From IMG/VR virus record IMGVR_UViG_3300032893_000124, positions 1 to 41,806 of that record: a stretch of 41,806 nt of DNA. One strand, given 5' to 3'. Of the stretch, positions 37,581 to 41,806 are shown one piece after another (the first letter of the stretch is position 1; the number at the start of each line of letters is the position of its first letter). Source of the stretch: a virus. Made by a program: the position numbers and the translations under genes. The notes under the pieces were generated by a model. The model was given only the letters and a program-made list of their open reading frames with translations, was not told the DNA's origin and ran no database searches.

Positions 37581-37851
37581 AACAGAAAGGAATCGAAATG
37601 AAGAAAGAACGTGCAGTGCTTGTGACGACCGCTTACCGAGGGGTCTTTTTCGGATACGCTTCTGAGACTGGAGGAGAAACGATAAAACTCAGAGCGGCCC
37701 GTCTCTGCGTGTCATGGTCAAGGGATTTACGCGGATTCATGGGACTTGCTTCCGATGGCCCTAATAACAATTGTCGGATCGGTCCAGCAGCGGACATCGA
37801 ACTGCGGAACATTACATCTGTCTCAGAAGTTTCTCCAAAGGCGGAAGAGAA

Positions 37852-37876
<25 letters not shown>
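37577..37876 (+). CDS. DUF6948-like protein
   Basis: Protein of 99 residues. RAVLVTTAYRGVFFGYA, then a Trp-containing strand and LASDGPNN, matches the layout of a small phage family (DUF6948 as I recall it). ATG 37577 gives overlap coupling; ATG 37601 has a better AAGGA and may be an alternative. Confidence 0.55.
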
Positions 37877-38579
<703 letters not shown>

Positions 38580-38583
<4 letters not shown>

Positions 38584-39008
38584 ACTGGATTTCGCTAATC
38601 CCACAGAAGCGTTTATCAGGTCCAAGACGAGGACCTGTACACGATGAGGCTTACAAGGCTTTCATCCGTGAATGGCCGTGCGCGATCTGCTCGCTAACAT
38701 CCCAGATGATCGACATTCGCGTGAGTGGACGCATCCAAGGGGTTGTGATCGAATGCGCCCATGTCGGAAATCGCGGACTCTGGCAGAAGTGCTCCGATCA
38801 CGAAACGATCCCGCTGTGCCGATGGCATCACACGCTAGGACCAGAATCACATCATGTACTTGGAAGACGATTCTGGGAATACCATGGAGTCGAAAGAGAT
38901 AAGCTGATTCAGTTTTACCAGAATGCTTATGGGCTGCCGTCGTCTCGCGCCCTCCTGGAACACGGGCGCGGAGGGGAAGCGGAGCATGGTTCGGAGATCC
39001 GGTCATGA
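38580..39008 (+). CDS. HNH-type nuclease (DUF968-like)
   Basis: Protein of 142 residues. CAIC (35-38), IECAHVGNRG, then IPLCRWHHTLG and a closing H-x-x-G pattern: a Cys/His metal-bound HNH endonuclease of the phage recombination type. It could process replication or packaging intermediates. Overlaps the next gene. Confidence 0.82.
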
Positions 39009-39346
39009 ATCATACACCTGGTCCGTGGACTGCTGATTGGGACGATGACGGTCAATGGTATGTAAATATCGGTGGATGTTATACGAGCGGCAATGCGCTT
39101 CGTGGCGATAGCGGAGAATGCATTGAATCGGCTAACGCCCGTCTGATAGCAGCGGCTCCAGATCTTCTCGAAGCGTGCCTTGACGCTCGCGGATGGTTTC
39201 CGATCAACGGTCCTGCAGCTAAGACAAGAGCTAAACTGGACGCGGCCATAGCCAAAGCTATGACTCAGAGCGCGAACGCGGTAGGCCCTCGGAACGTATC
39301 GACCGCCGAGAAGAGCGCCAACATAAAAGTACCCTCAAAAGAGTAG
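39005..39346 (+). CDS. Phage family protein (TPGPW ... NARLIAAAPDLLEA)
   Basis: Protein of 113 residues. The TPGPW start and ANARLIAAAPDLLEACL segment define a small family that is very common in phage genomes, of unknown function. Ends with element E30 (QSANAVGPRN...). Good evidence for a viral gene pool. Confidence 0.85.
   Translation: MNHTPGPWTADWDDDGQWYVNIGGCYTSGNALRGDSGECIESANARLIAAAPDLLEACLDARGWFPINGPAAKTRAKLDAAIAKAMTQSANAVGPRNVSTAEKSANIKVPSKE
39263..39322 (-). repeat. Dispersed element copy E30
   Basis: ACTCAGAGCGCGAACGCGG to GAGAAGAGCGCCAAC. Confidence 0.93.
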
Positions 39347-39403
39347 AAATGCCAGTACCAACAGTCCATTCCTCATTTCGTACTTTCTTCGTATCGTTAT
39401 CTC

Positions 39404-39673
39404 ATGACGATTCGAGACCACATCCGAGAGCAGGAAGACTTCTTTCACGTCCCGGTAGCTGCACTACCATTCGACAATTCGAACGAATGGGTTCCAGCGC
39501 AATACTGTGAGTCGTGCGAGCAACTGACAACCTTTTCAGACTCCGTTGAAGACTGGCTAACATGCGATCGATGCGGAGCGCCAGCAGACAAGCAGAATAT
39601 TCAGATGATCCTTCAGCCGGAGCGTAAGCCTGCCGGGAAGGTGGTACCGATTCGAAAGGAGAAACGCGCATGA
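39404..39673 (+). CDS. Zinc-ribbon protein, 89 aa
   Basis: CESC (35-38) and CDRC (53-56) form a zinc ribbon; basic C-terminus (VVPIRKEKRA). Acidic/aromatic start. No Shine-Dalgarno; TATCG lies 7 bases before the ATG, so it may be leaderless. Confidence 0.7.
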   Translation: MTIRDHIREQEDFFHVPVAALPFDNSNEWVPAQYCESCEQLTTFSDSVEDWLTCDRCGAPADKQNIQMILQPERKPAGKVVPIRKEKRA

Positions 39674-39978
39674 CGACTAGGGAAATCGAATTAGAAGACC
39701 ATGGGCAGGACTTTACCAGCTTCATCGTGGACGAGGATGGAAACGTCGTCGAAACGAAGCCTTGTCAGGGATGGGTCTGGAATGGATCGAAGGTTATGAA
39801 CAAACGCATCCGTGTGGGATCTCGCCTGATTCTTAGAACTCCAAACATGGCTCCCGTCAGCGAGCCACTCACTTTACGATATCGCGTCATCGCAATATCG
39901 CGGCCTCAGAGCGCGAACGCGGAAAACTCGCAGCCAACGAACGAACCCCGAGAAGAGCGCCAAAAACAAAAGGAGTAA
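39670..39978 (+). CDS. Hypothetical protein with element-coded end
   Basis: Protein of 102 residues, beta-rich (DFTSFIVDEDGNVVETKP), ending with element E31 (QSANAENSQPT...). No family recognised. Confidence 0.55.
   Translation: MTTREIELEDHGQDFTSFIVDEDGNVVETKPCQGWVWNGSKVMNKRIRVGSRLILRTPNMAPVSEPLTLRYRVIAISRPQSANAENSQPTNEPREERQKQKE
39904..39964 (-). repeat. Dispersed element copy E31
   Basis: CCTCAGAGCGCGAACGCGG to GAGAAGAGCGCCAAAAAC, then its own AAAAGGAG. Confidence 0.95.
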
Positions 39979-39982
39979 CTCC

Positions 39983-40084
39983 GTGCATCCAGCCAACTAC
40001 ATAAAGTTAGAACCCAACTCACCCGTAACAATAGCACTCCGTTACCCGGCTCCCACAGTCGCTGAGAGGAGCGCGAACACATAA
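39983..40084 (+). CDS. Microprotein, 33 aa, half element at end
   Basis: GTG 39983, 7 bases after AAAAGGAG. MHPANYIKLEPNSPV ... ending APTVAERSANT. The tail is from the half copy E32. The stop touches the next ATG. Could be a remnant or a leader. Confidence 0.45.
   Translation: MHPANYIKLEPNSPVTIALRYPAPTVAERSANT
40054..40079 (-). repeat. Dispersed element copy E32, half copy
   Basis: Only GAGAGGAGCGCGAAC and a few neighbouring bases remain; still gives AGGAG before 40085. Confidence 0.75.
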
Positions 40085-40333
40085 ATGGAATGCTGTGACT
40101 GGAACTACATCCCTCTTCCCCCTTACCTAAGGGAAGAACCACCAATTTACAATCCCATCATCATACCGGATCTTACGTACCTAGACGCTGTTCCGCCGGC
40201 TGCGATTCAGTGCCCGAATGTAACTGCGTCTCCCGTACCGGAGCCTTCCGCATTGCTGCTTCTGTGGATTGGACTGATGCTGATTCTGCTTGCGCGAGTT
40301 CGATTCTCTTCCTCTGCCAGTAAGCGCGGGTAG
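40085..40333 (+). CDS. PEP-CTERM sorting-signal protein
   Basis: Protein of 82 residues. TASPVPEPSALLLL (47-60) runs into a membrane helix to about residue 70 followed by RVR: the full PEP-CTERM signal cut by an exosortase (EpsH/XrtA type). The N-terminal part is short, Pro/Tyr-rich, and there is no obvious signal peptide, which is odd because PEP-CTERM proteins are exported. The last 160 bases overlap the minus gene 40173-40499. Confidence 0.65.
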   Translation: MECCDWNYIPLPPYLREEPPIYNPIIIPDLTYLDAVPPAAIQCPNVTASPVPEPSALLLLWIGLMLILLARVRFSSSASKRG

Positions 40334-40499
40334 CTTCCCGCTGCTTGATGAATCCCCGGTTTCTTTCCCTCATCTCCGCGGCGTGACGCTCTCTCTGCTC
40401 ACGCCGTGGAATGTACCTCAGTTTTCTTCTTTCTGATTTACAGACTCTGCATTGTCCGTGCTCCCAGAACTGTATTCCGTGCGAGCATTCGTTCATCAT
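40173..40499 (-). CDS. Basic Zn-knuckle protein
   Basis: Protein of 108 residues, start ATG 40499 overlapping the upstream stop. CSHGIQFWEHGQCRVC is a Cys/His zinc site, followed by a long Arg/Glu-rich helix. A layout common to small phage DNA-binding proteins. Runs antisense through the PEP-CTERM gene. Confidence 0.62.
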   Translation of the reverse strand: MMNECSHGIQFWEHGQCRVCKSERRKLRYIPRREQRERHAAEMRERNRGFIKQREATRAYWQRKRIELAQAESASVQSTEAAMRKAPVRETQLHSGTESQPAEQRLGT

Positions 40500-41071
40500 A
40501 TGTTGGCGCTCCTCTCATCGCTCGATACGGTTTGAAGGTTTCCCGCGTTCGCGCTCTGAGGCAGATGCTCGAAAATTAGTTTCCCGCTCTTGGTGGTACC
40601 GCATCTTCGGTATCCAGCCTTGATGAAGCATCTTCCAGGATCGCGCTTATGTCTCACCTTGGATGGATCGACGTATGTATAGAGACGTTCCCCCGGCCAG
40701 CGCTCCCATGCCTTTCGGTCTGCGGCTTTGATAAGTTCGCTAGATCGGCCGGCTGATGTTCCCTCGTTCCTGAAAACTGCACAGTTCACGCCGGACTCTC
40801 CCGCATCGCTTATAAATTTGCGCCACACGAACAGCGCTTTGGCGTCTGGACTTAGAAACACCATATGCTCGCCAGGCCCAACAAACTGATAGATCTTGCG
40901 GTTCTGCCGCGCCGGATAGTGCCGAAGAAAGATGCTCATCGCGGTAGGATTCCCGTCCTTGATCGGAATCCACGGTCCATCTCCGAACAAGAATGGCTGC
41001 TCGGAATGCTTCAGAGCGCGAACGCGGGAGACTTCCTGATCGTGTTGGACCGCTGAGGAGAGCGCCGGCAT
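40496..41071 (-). CDS. Phage/bacterial conserved protein (WPGERLYTYVDP type), flanked by elements
   Basis: Protein of 191 residues. Segments SGVNCAVFRNEG, AWERWPGERLYTYVDP and CFIKAGYRRCG define a conserved family I have seen in phage and bacterial genomes, function unknown. Starts with element-coded MPALSSAVQ...VRALKH and ends QSANAGNLQTV...ERSANI, so it is a whole cassette with a real, widespread gene as cargo. Confidence 0.75.
   Translation of the reverse strand: MPALSSAVQHDQEVSRVRALKHSEQPFLFGDGPWIPIKDGNPTAMSIFLRHYPARQNRKIYQFVGPGEHMVFLSPDAKALFVWRKFISDAGESGVNCAVFRNEGTSAGRSSELIKAADRKAWERWPGERLYTYVDPSKVRHKRDPGRCFIKAGYRRCGTTKSGKLIFEHLPQSANAGNLQTVSSDERSANI
40503..40562 (+). repeat. Dispersed element copy E33
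   Basis: TTGGCGCTCCTCTCATCGC to GCGTTCGCGCTCTGAGGC; end of the minus cassette 40496-41071. Confidence 0.95.
41009..41068 (-). repeat. Dispersed element copy E34
   Basis: CTTCAGAGCGCGAACGCGGG to GAGGAGAGCGCCGGC; start of the minus cassette. Confidence 0.93.
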
Positions 41072-41075
41072 AAAA

Positions 41076-41423
41076 TCATCCCTCTCCCAAAACTGCTAGA
41101 ACCTTGTCAAAACATCCCTGACATAATCCATTCCCTGGTTCAGCAGAAACTCTTACAAATTCATGCTTCAAAACAGATCTCGTATCAGGCTTCTTTACCC
41201 TCTCGGATCTGCACAATGTCAAACAAGTATGCGGCTGAGGAAGGATATGTTTCTTAGGCGTGATGAACAGCGGGGAAGTCCCGGCCATGAACCGCTTCAA
41301 TGCAACGTGCTCGATCTCGTTATCGGCGGTAACCTGAAAGCACGGACATGCCAGACCGTGATACTCGGCTCCGCACTTCTGGCAGTACAATGCGGCGGTC
41401 GAATGCATCGGAGCGGATTTCAT
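41076..41423 (-). CDS. Zn-binding protein
   Basis: Protein of 115 residues. CQKCGAEYHGLACPC (14-28) is a zinc cluster; CQGC near the end may be a second. Start ATG 41423 overlaps the stop of the gene across the join. Confidence 0.65.
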   Translation of the reverse strand: MKSAPMHSTAALYCQKCGAEYHGLACPCFQVTADNEIEHVALKRFMAGTSPLFITPKKHILPQPHTCLTLCRSERVKKPDTRSVLKHEFVRVSAEPGNGLCQGCFDKVLAVLGEG

Positions 41424-41806
41424 ACTGGCACCTCTTCCTGTTTGACATTCTTACCTGGATGGCAGACACACATCATCGATCCATCGAGAATCTGCTGATT
41501 CGGCTGTAAATTGGATCGCACAGCCTTTATCTGAGCATCGCTTTTCAATTCCTGAGAGGTGACCCAAGCGTAATCCTCTTGTGCGTGCTTCGTCACAAGG
41601 AACGATCCGTGAATGAAACGTGCTCCATCGCAATGTGGGCACTTCGGAGAGCGTGACGGTCGCTTGTACTGAAGATCTCTAACCCGATCATTCTCCGCTC
41701 GCACAGCACGGATCACGTCTACAGGTTTCGGGCATTTGACACAGCCGTGTGCGAGATCATCAATCGCTCGACTCAAGATTTCTTCGGACTCAGCACGCGT
41801 ACCGGC
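41420..41806 (-). CDS. Zn-knuckle protein, C-terminal part (gene crosses the genome join)
   Basis: Same gene as 1-270; bases 41636-41806 repeat the start of the window. Carries CVKC, CPHC and CVCH motifs. Open to the window edge. Ends with an ATGA overlap into 41076-41423. Confidence 0.7.
   Translation of the reverse strand, partial: AGTRAESEEILSRAIDDLAHGCVKCPKPVDVIRAVRAENDRVRDLQYKRPSRSPKCPHCDGARFIHGSFLVTKHAQEDYAWVTSQELKSDAQIKAVRSNLQPNQQILDGSMMCVCHPGKNVKQEEVPV
41636..41806. repeat. Terminal direct repeat, right copy
   Basis: Right copy of the 171-base end repeat; differs from the left at two positions. Confidence 0.9.

Overview
The window looks like one complete circular (or terminally redundant) virus-like genome of about 41.6 kb: bases 1-171 recur at 41636-41806 with two mismatches, and one gene runs across that join. 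Almost every gene is short and packed with ATGA, GTGA or TAATG stop/start overlaps. No terminase, portal, tail tube, tape-measure, integrase, DNA polymerase or packaging ATPase is visible. What is visible is a long run of small membrane proteins, very basic proteins, many beta-rich proteins, fibre-like proteins (one with an S74-type chaperone end) and two murein-hydrolase-like proteins. I read this as a virus of a Gram-negative-type bacterium, perhaps a tailless virus with a membrane. That is inference, because no capsid gene can be named with certainty. A PEP-CTERM sorting tail on one small protein suggests a host with an exosortase; the phylum cannot be told from this sequence.

Layout. 41.4 kb through the join to 3.8 kb (minus): a Zn-knuckle protein, a winged-helix replication-type protein, a helicase-DNA methyltransferase fusion and a 57-aa ORF. 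3.76-4.43 kb: a non-coding block with leftward promoters, inverted repeats and a possible structured rightward RNA. 4.4-7.4 kb (minus): four genes ending in a large coiled-coil protein. 7.4 kb: two overlapping divergent promoters. 7.5-13.1 kb (plus): a transglutaminase-like cysteine protease followed by about a dozen small membrane proteins, many with a shared R-G-(M/F/V/L)-G-(D/A) motif near the N-terminus. 13.1-18.6 kb: small basic and Zn proteins, a TylF-type methyltransferase, a two-domain glycosyltransferase, a basic membrane protein and the best capsid candidate, closed by tandem hairpins. 18.7-24.4 kb: a set of related beta-rich virion candidates separated by tiny cassette genes. 24.6-29.0 kb: secreted fibre-like proteins, a small membrane protein and a membrane-anchored murein hydrolase. 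29.1-32.9 kb (minus): lipoprotein, soluble hydrolase, LuxR-type and ribbon-helix-helix regulators and a paralogue of the capsid candidate. 33.1-40.3 kb (plus): about 24 small accessory genes. 40.2-41.8 kb: minus genes again.

The most striking feature is a dispersed repeat of about 60 bp in at least 34 recognisable copies in both orientations. It sits at gene boundaries and is translated: in one orientation it gives a constant start (Leu-Ala-Leu-Ser-Ser ... Val-Arg-Ala-Leu-Lys), in the other a constant end (Leu-Gln-Ser-Ala-Asn-Ala ... Ser-Ala-Asn) plus the ribosome-binding site of the next gene. Several small genes lie between two inverted copies and so look like micro gene cassettes. The second system of note is the protease with its recurring glycine motif, which could be a maturation protease and its cleavage signal.
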